Shown piece after piece: positions 46,020 through 54,847 of a stretch of 64,000 nt of DNA. A model generated the notes under the pieces. It did not search any database and was not told the DNA's origin. It saw only the letters and a list, made by a program, of their open reading frames with translations. The stretch comes from Nitrospira sp. CG24B (GTDB lineage Bacteria > Nitrospirota > Nitrospiria > Nitrospirales > Nitrospiraceae). Each line of letters opens with the position of its first letter. Positions within the stretch are counted from its first letter, which is position 1. A program made the position numbers and the translations under genes. The DNA is taken from assembly GCA_002869845.2 (NCBI GenBank), contig NEWS02000004.1:1049879-1113878 (forward strand). The letters are read 5' to 3'.

Positions 46020-46547
46020 TCACACCGGCAGCACATCATTCACATCGATTTCGACGACCGCCGCTTGTTGAATCAGGTGCACTCCGATAACCAAGCGGTG
46101 TCGTTTCTCTTTTCGCATCAGAATTCCGAGAACCCCCTGCAGGGGGCCACGAACGACTTCCACCTTCATGCCTTCATGGAGATAGGGATGTGGATCGTAC
46201 GGGAGGACGCTCGTCATGAGACGGCGGAGCGCATCAATTTCCTGCTCTGGGATCGGTTCAGGACGACTTCCGCTGCCGACGATTTCAACCACACCTGTCG
46301 TCTGTTGTACCGGTGTCTTCTCCTGCTGAGAAAACCGCACGAAACAATAGCCGGAAAACAATGGGATCTCGATTTCCTTCTTTCGATCCTTCCACTGGCT
46401 CAGCCGTTTGACCGTCGGAAGCAACGGCTCGATTCCTTGTTTGTCCAACTGATCCCGCACTAGTTTTTCGTGACGAGACTTAGTACGTAGGGCATACCAG
46501 TGGAGACTGCTGATTTGACTGGGCTCCTTGTCCCTATACGTTGTCAT
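46020..46547 (-). CDS. NusG/RfaH-like transcription antiterminator (UpxY type)
   Basis: 175 residues. The NusG N-terminal domain is clear: WYALRTKSRHEKLVRDQL at 15, IEIPLFSGYCFVRF near 55 (the conserved PLFPGY-like site) and TTGVVEIVGSG near 84. The C-terminal KOW-type domain begins near residue 125 (EGMKVEVVRGPLQGVLGIL). Such specialised NusG paralogues let RNA polymerase read long polysaccharide operons. It precedes about 39 kb of same-strand glycan genes and follows a winged-helix regulator by 57 bp, so it is the likely operon-specific processivity factor. Confidence 0.9.
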   Translation of the reverse strand: MTTYRDKEPSQISSLHWYALRTKSRHEKLVRDQLDKQGIEPLLPTVKRLSQWKDRKKEIEIPLFSGYCFVRFSQQEKTPVQQTTGVVEIVGSGSRPEPIPEQEIDALRRLMTSVLPYDPHPYLHEGMKVEVVRGPLQGVLGILMRKEKRHRLVIGVHLIQQAAVVEIDVNDVLPV

Positions 46548-46604
46548 CGGACACAGCTTCGCCCTCTCACTTACAGTGCATAGAAAACGGTCGCCTAACG
46601 GTGC

Positions 46605-47192
46605 CTACATCGTAGGAGTCAGCGCGATGACCTTGCTATCCGGAACCTGACACTGTCCGAGTGTTGTCCGGTGTCCCGCCGTTTGGTCAAAATCCGCCAG
46701 CAACACCACATCGAACTCCCATCCGCTCAACGCCTCTGGCTGCCAAACCGGATAGGACAAGAACGACTCCTGCTGGTTATCATCGACAAATCCAACCAAA
46801 GTCATATGCATTTCTCGGAGCGACAGATAGGCCATCTCCGCAAGTTCACCAGTTCCATAGATGACGACGCGTTTCGTTCCGTTGTTGGCTGCCTGAGACA
46901 GCGTTTCTCGTAGCCGCGCGCGCATATCACGGTAATGAGACAGGGAATACTCCATATAGAGGTAGGCCAGTCTGGATTTCTCGGCAAACCCTTGCGGAGT
47001 CAGCAAATACCGAACTCGGTGTGAGGGAATCGTCGTGATCTTGATATACCCCTTCCGCGCCAATCGCTTGAGATAGAGATTGGTCAGCCCCAGAGCGACT
47101 CCTAGCTTAGTCGAGAGAGACCGCTGTGTGACCGCACCATCACGCTCCACCTCAGCCAGCAAGAGAAGATCTCGTTGCCCTTGGAAATTCAT
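46605..47192 (-). CDS. Winged-helix regulator with Rossmann-like effector domain
   Basis: 195 residues from the ATG at 47192. The ORF runs 90 residues further upstream but that part overlaps the preceding gene's end and looks non-coding. Residues 1-75 form a MarR-like winged helix (RSLSTKLGVALGLTNLYLKRL near 24, the wing near 52-65). Residues 105-195 look like a nucleotide-binding Rossmann fold: VVIYGTGELAEMAYLSL near 109, VGFVDDNQ near 133, VVLLADFD near 162. The combination suggests control of the glycan locus by a nucleotide or sugar-nucleotide ligand. I know the arrangement only loosely, next to NusG-like genes. Confidence 0.75.
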   Translation of the reverse strand: MNFQGQRDLLLLAEVERDGAVTQRSLSTKLGVALGLTNLYLKRLARKGYIKITTIPSHRVRYLLTPQGFAEKSRLAYLYMEYSLSHYRDMRARLRETLSQAANNGTKRVVIYGTGELAEMAYLSLREMHMTLVGFVDDNQQESFLSYPVWQPEALSGWEFDVVLLADFDQTAGHRTTLGQCQVPDSKVIALTPTM

Positions 47193-47223
47193 AGAGTTAG
47201 CGTGCCATCCTCCAACGTTCAGG

Positions 47224-47252
47224 ATATGAACATAGAAGCGCAGTTGAGTCAA
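47224..47252 (-). promoter_or_regulatory. Possible promoter before the winged-helix gene
   Basis: On the minus strand TTGACT (47247-47252) lies 17 nt before TCATAT (47224-47229). The -35 matches 5 of 6 and the -10 only 3 of 6. It sits in the 103-bp spacer between the GT9 gene and the regulator, where an operon start is expected. Only the position and -35 make it credible. Confidence 0.3.
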
Positions 47253-47295
47253 GAGCGACACCTGGCGACAACTCTTCCACCCCCGATGGACCGGC

Positions 47296-48315
47296 CTATA
47301 GATGAAGTACGGTAAGCGCTGACGGGGCCTCTGAAACTTTGGAGACGAGGGACGTGACAGTTGCAACCGTGAATCGATCAAGACAATCCCAATAGGGACA
47401 GACCTCCCCGATACATTTATCGCAAGTAGGAACATCGGGACGCAGCAAGACTCCCATCCCAAGCGGTTTCCATCTCACCGGTAAATTGTTTCGTCGAGGA
47501 TCAAACAAGGTGACCGTGGGGATACCCAGAGCTGCAGCCAGGTGCGCTGGGCCTGTCGCTCCTGAGACGACGACATGCGCATTGGCGATCACCGACATCA
47601 GCTCTCGCAGCGACAGTTTCCCCATAAGATCTACTGCCTCTGAAGGGAACGCCGTAGGCAACGACAGACCTTTCCCAAACTCTCTTCGTTCCTGATCGCT
47701 GCCTGTCAGCACCACACCATATCCTCTGTCTGTCAATGTCAAGACCAGGTCACGATACTGCTCCAGTCGCCAGCGACGTGCGGAAATTCCTCCCGGATGG
47801 ACCACGACGCGAGGGCTCGGCAATCCCGACCACCGAGATGACCCGGCTGCTCGTTCGGCCTCGGTCAGAGTCAGCACCGGGTGGCTCACAGGCTGAGGGC
47901 ACAACCCCAACCCCTTCAACATGTCAACGTTGTACTCCGATTCATGCTTGGAAAAATCACTGCGATGTTCATAGATATGACGATTGGCTAACAGGCTATA
48001 CCACCGGTAGCCAGTGGCAACACGAATCGGGACACCAGCCACCCATGCGGCCCACATCAGACGGCGAAACGGCTTCAAAAAAATAGCTGCCTCAACTCCC
48101 TGCGAAAAGGCGTGACGGAGTTCCTTCCATGGGTCTGTGAAGCGAATCGTCTGCACATAGTCCACGTCGGGATGCCGATCAAGAAGGGGCGCGACGGTAG
48201 GGCTGGTGAGAAACCCGATCCTAACCCCAGGCACAAGCCGCCTGAGTTGGGTCGCGACGGGAAGAGAGAGCAAGACGTCGCCGATGCCGTCCGGGCGAAC
48301 GATCAGGACATTCAT
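47296..48315 (-). CDS. GT9 family heptosyltransferase-like glycosyltransferase
   Basis: 339 residues from the ATG at 48315, overlapping the upstream stop by 4 bp (ATGA); longer readings begin at 48321 or 48390. MNVLIVRPDGIGDVLLSLPV is the GT9 N-terminal motif; GFLTSPTVAPLL near 38, VVHPGGISARRWRLEQYRDL near 176, SGATGPAHLAAALGIP near 254 and a Cys-rich KCIGEVCPYWDC near 305 follow. It should act on LPS inner core with the adjacent heptosyltransferases. Confidence 0.88.
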   Translation of the reverse strand: MNVLIVRPDGIGDVLLSLPVATQLRRLVPGVRIGFLTSPTVAPLLDRHPDVDYVQTIRFTDPWKELRHAFSQGVEAAIFLKPFRRLMWAAWVAGVPIRVATGYRWYSLLANRHIYEHRSDFSKHESEYNVDMLKGLGLCPQPVSHPVLTLTEAERAAGSSRWSGLPSPRVVVHPGGISARRWRLEQYRDLVLTLTDRGYGVVLTGSDQERREFGKGLSLPTAFPSEAVDLMGKLSLRELMSVIANAHVVVSGATGPAHLAAALGIPTVTLFDPRRNNLPVRWKPLGMGVLLRPDVPTCDKCIGEVCPYWDCLDRFTVATVTSLVSKVSEAPSALTVLHL

Positions 48316-49385
48316 TGACATGGTACGTGAGCCGTCAACATCAACTGCGCAACCTGGATCACTTGGGCCGGCGTGACGGCATGAAGACATTCCATTTCTG
48401 GATTATGCCGGCACACACGACTGAAGCAGGGGCTGCAGGGAACCTGACCCGATAGTACATGATGGCCTGTCCCATACGGGCCGGTCCGCGCCGCACTGGT
48501 CGGTCCAAACATCGCAATCACCGGAATCCCAAGCGCCGCAGCGATGTGCATGGGACCGGAATCATTCGTGATCATGGCGGTCGAGGTCGAAAGCAGTGCC
48601 GGCAGGCACCCCAATGGGATATCACCGCACAGGTCGATGAACGGAGACTTGGTCAAGACTTTCAACTTCTTCGTAAATGCACGCTCTTCGGAGCCGCCAA
48701 TCATCACAAGCGGATCATGACGTGCCTCGTACAGCTGATCGACAACGGCAGCGAAGGACTCAATCGGCCAGCGTTTTGTCGGCCACCGCGCCCCAATATT
48801 CATGGCGATCCATGGCCTGTCTACCGAAAAGCCTCTTTGCTCAGCAATTTCCCGAACAGCTGCCATATCCTCCTCCAGCAACTTAAATCCAAATCGCGGC
48901 TTGTCCGGTGGAGGCGCTCCTAACGCAGCGGCAACCGAAAGATATCGGTCAACGGCATGGACATCGGGACTAAGAACTGGCACACGCCGCGTATAGAACC
49001 ATGGGCTTCCTTCTCTCCCATTCGCAAATCCAATACGCACCGGAGCGCCGCTGATCCATGCCAGGATGCCACTGCGAAATAGCCCTTGCAAATCGATACC
49101 GAGGTCGAACCGCTGTGCGCGCAGTGCCCGGCCTTCCCTGATCCAACTTCCCACCGTCATATCAACCGGCCAGACACGGTCGATTCCTTCCGCCCGTTCG
49201 ACAAGGTCCGCCCACTGGCGCTTCACCACCCAGGTCAGATGCGATCCCGGCCATTGTGCTTTGATCGCCGAGACGACTGGCAATGCATGCACGATATCGC
49301 CGAGAGAACTGGGCTTGATCAACAGGATGCGGGCATTCTTCAACACCGATGAGAAGCGACTATTGAGAGGGTTGATAGATGACAC
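48312..49385 (-). CDS. LPS heptosyltransferase, WaaC-like (GT9)
   Basis: 357 residues from a GTG at 49385 with AAGG seven nt before it. ILLIKPSSLGDIVHALPVV near 20 is the WaaC pattern (K-x-S-S-x-G-D), with LTWVVKRQWADLVE near 50, IGFANGREGSPWFY near 115, MNIGARWPTKRWP near 192 and TNDSGPMHIAAALGIPV near 270. WaaC adds the first heptose to Kdo. It is immediately upstream of another GT9 gene (4-bp overlap). Confidence 0.88.
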   Translation of the reverse strand: MSSINPLNSRFSSVLKNARILLIKPSSLGDIVHALPVVSAIKAQWPGSHLTWVVKRQWADLVERAEGIDRVWPVDMTVGSWIREGRALRAQRFDLGIDLQGLFRSGILAWISGAPVRIGFANGREGSPWFYTRRVPVLSPDVHAVDRYLSVAAALGAPPPDKPRFGFKLLEEDMAAVREIAEQRGFSVDRPWIAMNIGARWPTKRWPIESFAAVVDQLYEARHDPLVMIGGSEERAFTKKLKVLTKSPFIDLCGDIPLGCLPALLSTSTAMITNDSGPMHIAAALGIPVIAMFGPTSAARTGPYGTGHHVLSGQVPCSPCFSRVCRHNPEMECLHAVTPAQVIQVAQLMLTAHVPCQ

Positions 49386-49472
49386 CGGAGGACCTTCCAG
49401 CGAACCCTGCGCGTCAATACCTAAAAATGACGCAAGACCACGCGTGATGATCCTTGCATCGTCCGAATCCGT

Positions 49473-50474
49473 TCATCCGCGTCCCACGGAATGGGAGCGA
49501 AGCTGAGGCGAATAGAGGGTGTCGAGCAATGCCTTACCGCTCTTTGCGTCCGCCGTTTCACGCCTCTCTTCAAATGATCGGCAGAGGCGCTGCCAAGCCC
49601 GCAGGTACGGCACAGGCGTCAAGTGGCGTCGCACATTGCTATGCTGATGCACGATCCTCGAGATCCATTCGCAATTCCCGGGGATCGAGGCGTCGTAACG
49701 ATCTTGGACCAGCGGCTCCATGCGCGACAGAAACATCGTGATGTTCCCACCATCGCGAGAGATCAGATGCTTGGCCTCGTACAACCCGTGTTTCCTAGCC
49801 AGCCTGCGCAATGACACCACATTGAAGTTATACAGATGGGCTTCATGGAACGTGCTGTACGGAGCCTGGCAGGTCGCCTCGACATTCGGCACTTCCACCA
49901 CAAGTGTGCCGTCCGGTTTCAGCCAGGATCGGAGCAGTGCCAAAATGGAACCCGGATCTTCTGTATGTTCGAGTACGTGCCAAATCGTCACCACATCGAA
50001 CGATTCGAGTCCAAACGTCGCGTCTTGCGCGAACCCGAGCTGAACCGTGAGCCCATATTCCCGTATGGAATAGTCGGCATACCCTCTATTCGGTTCAATC
50101 CCGTTCACGCCATGTCCCAACGATTGAAGGAGATAGGCGAACTCTCCTCCGCCCGTACCGACATCGAGAATGGCTTTTCGACTCGACAGCAACGACTCGA
50201 TCTTCTCGAATCGCGACAAGGCCACTTTCCCGGCCCGCAAGACATGTTTTGGTCTCGGGCTGTAGGTGTCTTTATAGGAAAGGCGGTACTCCTCCTCGTA
50301 AAACCGCCTGGCATCATGGGGGCGTGGATCCGACCATACGAGCCCACATGCTTGACAGATGACGGTCCGCAACGGCTTCCCGCTTCGACTTCTGTCCGAA
50401 AGAATCGACACCTCGGTGCCGCCACAGAGATTACACGGAATGGAACACGCGTTCAGGAGCTGGTTCGCTGCCAT
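49473..50474 (-). CDS. SAM-dependent methyltransferase with N-terminal zinc ribbon
   Basis: 333 residues. The first 45 residues carry two Cys pairs (CNLCGG and CQACGL), a zinc-ribbon-like element. The Methyltransf_23-type domain follows: AILDVGTGGGEFAYLL near 101, GIEPNRGYADYS near 124, IWHVLEHTEDPGS near 162 and PDGTLVVEVPNVE near 185. The C-terminal third contains EAHLYNFNVVSLRRLARKHG near 208. GAGAGGGG gives a good ribosome site. It is embedded among core heptosyltransferases, so a core-sugar methylation is the simplest idea. Confidence 0.83.
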   Translation of the reverse strand: MAANQLLNACSIPCNLCGGTEVSILSDRSRSGKPLRTVICQACGLVWSDPRPHDARRFYEEEYRLSYKDTYSPRPKHVLRAGKVALSRFEKIESLLSSRKAILDVGTGGGEFAYLLQSLGHGVNGIEPNRGYADYSIREYGLTVQLGFAQDATFGLESFDVVTIWHVLEHTEDPGSILALLRSWLKPDGTLVVEVPNVEATCQAPYSTFHEAHLYNFNVVSLRRLARKHGLYEAKHLISRDGGNITMFLSRMEPLVQDRYDASIPGNCEWISRIVHQHSNVRRHLTPVPYLRAWQRLCRSFEERRETADAKSGKALLDTLYSPQLRSHSVGRG

Positions 50475-50596
50475 CTACCCCTCTCACTGAGGAACATAGC
50501 CGACTCAATTGCGCGTCGAGTGCCGCTATAACTTACGCCGGCTCTCCAACCAAGACAAGATTGGGCCGAACACAGCCGCTCCACTCCAACAGGTAT

Positions 50597-52342
50597 TCAC
50601 GGATGTGCGACCTGCCGCTCACGGATCTGTCCGGATACCCTGTTTGCATCGGACAGGAGCCAGTTTGCAGCCTCCGTCAGCGAGGATGCGATCCGGTCCG
50701 GAGCTGCCCCTGAGACGTTCAGTCCTTCTGCGTCCTGCGGGGAAACGACTCCCGTCGTCACTAAGATACTGCGCGCCCCGACCCGCTTCGCCAATTCGAT
50801 ATCACGCAAATGATCGCCGATCAGATAAGAACGATCGAGATTTACCCCGCACTCTCGCACCGCTTGGTCAATCATCCCACGGTTCGGCTTTCGACACTCG
50901 CACCCGTCGTCAGGATGGTGAGGACAGAAATAGATCGCGTCGAGTGTCACTCCCGCGCCATCGAGAAGACGCTTCAGTTTCATGTGCACGGCATCGAGAT
51001 CCTTGCGCGACAAGAGTCCTCGCGCAATTCCCGATTGATTGGTGACGACGATCAATCGGGCACCAGCCTGCTTCAGACGCGCGAGCGCCTCGGACACCCC
51101 GGAAAACAACTCAAACTGATCGGGAGACTTGATATAGCCGGGATCGGGATTGAGCGTTCCGTCTCGATCGAGAAAGATGGTGTAGCCGGAAAGAATGTCA
51201 GTCTGGTCTCTCTTGTCTATCCGGTCTATCTGGCCAGTCCGATCCTCACCAGACAGACCAGATGGACCTCTTCGACCAGATAGACAAGACAGACCGCTCA
51301 GCTGTTGCACTGCCGCTTCATAGACTCGGTCAACGGGGATGCGCGTCATGCAACGGTGATCGATCGGGCATTCCCTGAGGAGGCAGGGCGCACAGTCTAC
51401 GGCTTCCCGCACAATCGATCGCTCTTGCCCATAGGGCGCGGTGGTCTGTGAATCCGTAGGACCAAACACCGCCACGACCGGCACACCACACGCGGCAGCG
51501 ATATGCATCGGCCCTGTATCATTGGTAACGAGTAGCCGACATCGCTTGACCGCCGCCATCAACTCACGAATGGTCGTGGCACCCGACAGCACCACTGATC
51601 GCCTATTGATTCGAGCGGCGATGTCCTTTCCCAAGGACTCCTCTCCCCTTGCCCCCAGAATGACCACGACCACCTGTGCACTCTCGTCCTGCCCTATTCG
51701 TTCCGCAAGCCGCTGCGCGACTTCAGCGAATCGCTCAGGCAACCAACGCTTTGCACTTCCGTAGGTCGACCCTGGATTGATGCCAATCACGACATCTGAC
51801 ACACCGATACCGGCCCCAGCGAGACTGATATCCAACTGACGACTCTCGTCTGCTGTCACAACGAGCGTCGGCAAGGAAGCCCCGCCAGACAGCCCTAAGG
51901 GCTTCAATAGGTTCCAATAGTACTCGACTTGATGGACTGCATCACGACGACTCGGCACGGCAACAGGCGTGGTCAGAAAAAAGACTCGTCCATCAGTGGC
52001 ATAGCCATATCGCTCCGGAATACCCGCAAGCCACGCGAGAAATGCCGCCTCGAAGGCGTTCTGAAAGAGCACTACCAGATCGAAGCCATGCTGCCGCAAC
52101 GTACCCGCCAGCGACCATTTTCCAGAAAGCCCCGCGTGAGGCCCCTTGTCATCGTACACCACGACTCGACTCAGCTCTGGAGCCGCGCTGAACAGCTCGG
52201 CGACGGCCGGCTTGGCAAGCATCGTGATCTCCGCTTCCGGGAACAGTGACCGCAGCCCGCGAATAGCCGGCTCGCACATCACGGCATCGCCGATCCAATT
52301 CGGCGCCCGCACCAAGATGTTCCGAGGCAGATCTCTACGCAC
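50597..52342 (-). CDS. Fusion: heptosyltransferase II (GT9) + GmhB-type heptose bisphosphate phosphatase
   Basis: 581 residues from a GTG at 52342. The GT9/WaaF part (about 1-350) has ILVRAPNWIGDAVMCEPAIR at 9, GSTYGSAKRWLPERFAE near 200, TNDTGPMHIAAACGVPVVA near 275 and a CAPCLLRECPIDHRC tail. The linker (about 350-390) is Ser/Gly/Arg/Asp-rich and encoded by a DNA palindrome. The HAD part (about 392-560) has FLDRDGTLNPDPGY, VVTNQSGIARG, FCPHHPDDGCECRKP (zinc Cys/His) and LIGDHLRDIELAK, as in GmhB. So one chain would make heptose 1-phosphate and transfer heptose. It overlaps lpxK by 8 bp. Confidence 0.9.
   Translation of the reverse strand: MRRDLPRNILVRAPNWIGDAVMCEPAIRGLRSLFPEAEITMLAKPAVAELFSAAPELSRVVVYDDKGPHAGLSGKWSLAGTLRQHGFDLVVLFQNAFEAAFLAWLAGIPERYGYATDGRVFFLTTPVAVPSRRDAVHQVEYYWNLLKPLGLSGGASLPTLVVTADESRQLDISLAGAGIGVSDVVIGINPGSTYGSAKRWLPERFAEVAQRLAERIGQDESAQVVVVILGARGEESLGKDIAARINRRSVVLSGATTIRELMAAVKRCRLLVTNDTGPMHIAAACGVPVVAVFGPTDSQTTAPYGQERSIVREAVDCAPCLLRECPIDHRCMTRIPVDRVYEAAVQQLSGLSCLSGRRGPSGLSGEDRTGQIDRIDKRDQTDILSGYTIFLDRDGTLNPDPGYIKSPDQFELFSGVSEALARLKQAGARLIVVTNQSGIARGLLSRKDLDAVHMKLKRLLDGAGVTLDAIYFCPHHPDDGCECRKPNRGMIDQAVRECGVNLDRSYLIGDHLRDIELAKRVGARSILVTTGVVSPQDAEGLNVSGAAPDRIASSLTEAANWLLSDANRVSGQIRERQVAHP
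51205..51295. repeat. Inverted repeat within the fusion's linker region
   Basis: Arms 51205-51226 and 51274-51295 pair at 20 of 22 positions around a 47-nt spacer that repeats CCAGA/GACAGACC-type words. It codes the linker between the GT9 and GmhB domains. The look is that of an intergenic palindrome that has become in-frame coding sequence. Confidence 0.75.
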
Positions 52343-53426
52343 GAACTTCTACCTGTTCAGTCTCATCGGTTAACAACCCATCGATCAATCCATACAGCCG
52401 CGCTTCTCCGCGCACGACTTCCGTCCTCAGTCGAAGCATCCACCAGGGATCATTGGGCCGGAGGAAGGAGGACAGTTTTCCGCCGTCCTTCTCGGTCGTT
52501 AAGACAATCTCGCTCCCATTGGTCTGCGCAGTGGCGCGGATCTGTCTGATCTCATCGTCACTGTAGCGATGATGATCTTCAAAAGAGGTCTCACCCAGGA
52601 TCTCTACTCCAATAGATTCGGCTGATCGGCGGAACGAGTAGCTATTCCCGATCCCGCTTACCAGCCACGCCTTTTTCTTTCGGCCCCAGCCAACCGATTG
52701 TTGCCCCCCCGAAACAACCGCTATAAGGAACTCCGGTCGAAACACGACTTCAATGGCGTCCTCAGATGGGCAGACAACCGCTCGCAATCGACTATGAATC
52801 GCTTCCACATCTTGCCGTGAATCGGCGCGGGTAATCATGACGGCACTCGCTCGATCCAGCTCCTGTAAGGGTTCCCGTAGCCGTCCCGCCGGAAGCAGCG
52901 CATCCAGTCCTACCGCATCGGTGGCATCCAGCAACACCAGGTCAACATCACGGTGAAGGGCCCGATGCTGAAAGCCATCATCGAGTACAATGCAGTCGAC
53001 GGGATACCGTTCCAACACCCACCGACCAAGCGCGACCCGATCAGCCCCCACCGCCACAACCGCGCGCGGACAACGCTGCGCCATGAGAAACGGTTCGTCC
53101 CCGGCCTCCGATGGACTAGCCAACGTTCGTGATCCATCGGACACCAATAGATAGGGCACCGTGCTCGTCCGTTTGTACCCGCGGCTCAAGATCGCTACCC
53201 TCTGCCCTTTGGCCAACAGCCATTCTGTGAGGAGAATGACGACGGGAGTTTTTCCAGTCCCTCCCACCGTAAGATTGCCTACGCTCACCACCCGGCAGGG
53301 CAGCCGTGTGGTCGTAAGCCAACCGTTCCGATAGCACCACAGCCGACATCGGATAATGAGGCCGTACAACCCGGCAACCCAATACAGCCCTTTGAGGACC
53401 GGTTGTCCAGGATGCAAGAATGCCAT
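52335..53426 (-). CDS. lpxK: Tetraacyldisaccharide 4'-kinase
   Basis: 363 residues from the ATG at 53426, which lies one nt after the waaA stop. The ORF can be extended by 63 residues to 53615 but that would overlap waaA by nearly 190 bp and lacks family similarity. An N-terminal membrane-associated helix ([18 protein letters not shown] near 14) precedes Walker [16 protein letters not shown] near 45, AILSRGYKR near 76, [20 protein letters not shown] near 148 and the C-terminal [10 protein letters not shown] near 270. LpxK phosphorylates the 4'-position of lipid A. Confidence 0.93.
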   Translation of the reverse strand: MAFLHPGQPVLKGLYWVAGLYGLIIRCRLWCYRNGWLTTTRLPCRVVSVGNLTVGGTGKTPVVILLTEWLLAKGQRVAILSRGYKRTSTVPYLLVSDGSRTLASPSEAGDEPFLMAQRCPRAVVAVGADRVALGRWVLERYPVDCIVLDDGFQHRALHRDVDLVLLDATDAVGLDALLPAGRLREPLQELDRASAVMITRADSRQDVEAIHSRLRAVVCPSEDAIEVVFRPEFLIAVVSGGQQSVGWGRKKKAWLVSGIGNSYSFRRSAESIGVEILGETSFEDHHRYSDDEIRQIRATAQTNGSEIVLTTEKDGGKLSSFLRPNDPWWMLRLRTEVVRGEARLYGLIDGLLTDETEQVEVRA

Positions 53427-53427
53427 G

Positions 53428-54765
53428 TCAGTGTTTGGCCATAAGAGGTCCCGGCCTCGTTGCCACACACGAGTCGGAATACGATGGAGCCGTACGGAGG
53501 CAGGTTTCAATAAATTCCAGACTCCGCGTGAGCGCGCCTTGGTTGTCCAACACCACCTGTCTTGCAACCTGCCCCACCCGATGTCGAGTTTCAGGCTGAC
53601 CGAGCCATTCTTCAAGAGAGGTCACGAGGTCCTCCACTCCCATCACACGGCGACCTCCTCCAGCCTCTGATAACAGTGCCGCGACCTCGGCGCAATGGTC
53701 CGTATAGGGCCCAAACATGACGGGGATACCCCACACAGCGGGTTCCAACAAATTGTGCCCCCCCACGGGAACCAGAGTCCCACCGACAAATGCCACGACA
53801 GCGTCTCGATATGCGCGAGACAACTCTCCTCTCGTATCCAAAATGATCACGCGCGGGCCAGATTGCTTCTCCTGAATCCGACTCCTCCGCTGCACGGCAA
53901 ATCCGGCTTCCCTTAACAGGGCTTCGACTCGATCCGCTCGCTCGATATGGCGCGGCGCCAACATCAACACGGTTGTGGGATAGGCCTTCACGATGTGTCG
54001 GTAGGCCGAAACCAGCAGTTCCTCTTCTCCAGCGTGTGTGCTACCCGCGAGTATCAATTGTTCATGCTCATCGAGCCCAAAGCGCTGACGGAGCGATTCC
54101 TGTGAGCGAACGTCCGGGAGAGGCTGATCAAACTTGATATTACCGGTCACATGAACGCGCAACGGCTCAGCCCCCAGCGCAACAATACGCTGTCGATCCC
54201 TCTCAGATTGCATGAGACAGAGCGTCAGATCTTGAAGCACGGACCGATAGAAGGAGCGGATCCCGGGTAGATCCTGACGGCGAAACGACCGGGAAGACAA
54301 GCGACCATTCACCAAGACAGAGGGCACACCCTGTTTTCGTAACGTCCACAGGAGGTTCGGCCATAGTTCGGTCTCGACGAACACATACAGCACTGGCTGC
54401 AGACGTCGGACCATTCCAGCCACGGCCCAGGAAAAATCAAGTGGAGCGTATCGATGTTCAGCGATGCCCCCTAACCGTTGTTCGACCGCCTCACGTCCGG
54501 TCTCGGTGACCGTCGTCACGATGTAGCGACACTCCGGATGCTGCGCGTGCAGTGCCTTCACAAGCGGCGCTGCCGCCACCACTTCACCGAGCGACACCGC
54601 ATGCACCCAAATAAGGGGCTGAGGCGACCCGCTGCCGTTGGGAGAGTGGCCCGGCCAACCCATCCGCTGGGAAAATCCCGCTCGGCAACGTGGCTTAGCG
54701 AGGAGAATGCCCACGATCACAGGGGCAGCGAGAAGAAGGCCGATGTTATAGAGAAGCTTCCACAT
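53428..54765 (-). CDS. waaA: 3-deoxy-D-manno-octulosonic acid (Kdo) transferase
   Basis: 445 residues from the ATG at 54765; a GTG at 54774 adds three. N-terminal membrane anchor (LLYNIGLLLAAPVIVGILL), IWVHAVSLGEVVAAAPLV near 48 (WaaA motif with the acidic catalytic Glu), YVFVETELWPNLLW near 125, LAGSTHAGEEELLVSAY near 234 and GGTLVPVGGHNLLEPAVWG near 325 (conserved GGHN-E). WaaA adds Kdo to lipid IVA. It sits between the DUF374 gene and lpxK. Confidence 0.94.
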   Translation of the reverse strand: MWKLLYNIGLLLAAPVIVGILLAKPRCRAGFSQRMGWPGHSPNGSGSPQPLIWVHAVSLGEVVAAAPLVKALHAQHPECRYIVTTVTETGREAVEQRLGGIAEHRYAPLDFSWAVAGMVRRLQPVLYVFVETELWPNLLWTLRKQGVPSVLVNGRLSSRSFRRQDLPGIRSFYRSVLQDLTLCLMQSERDRQRIVALGAEPLRVHVTGNIKFDQPLPDVRSQESLRQRFGLDEHEQLILAGSTHAGEEELLVSAYRHIVKAYPTTVLMLAPRHIERADRVEALLREAGFAVQRRSRIQEKQSGPRVIILDTRGELSRAYRDAVVAFVGGTLVPVGGHNLLEPAVWGIPVMFGPYTDHCAEVAALLSEAGGGRRVMGVEDLVTSLEEWLGQPETRHRVGQVARQVVLDNQGALTRSLEFIETCLRTAPSYSDSCVATRPGPLMAKH

Positions 54766-54847
54766 GGCAAACACCGCTGACCGTCACTCGACCAGCGTCA
54801 TACGTTGAACAACCTGAAACATTCGCCTCTGGGACGGCACGTGACGG

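Noticed and set aside
46548-46604. JUMPStart/ops-like element before the NusG-like gene (AGGGCGAAGCTGTG on the minus strand)
   Set aside because: Only about 9 of 14 positions fit the ops core in an ungapped comparison, which could be chance.
47193-47462. N-terminal 90 residues of the winged-helix ORF
   Set aside because: They overlap the end of the GT9 gene and spacer, and look like translated non-coding DNA; the winged helix begins at 47192.
53427-53615. LpxK extension to 53615
   Set aside because: It overlaps waaA by almost 190 bp and has no LpxK similarity; the ATG at 53426 follows the waaA stop by one nt.
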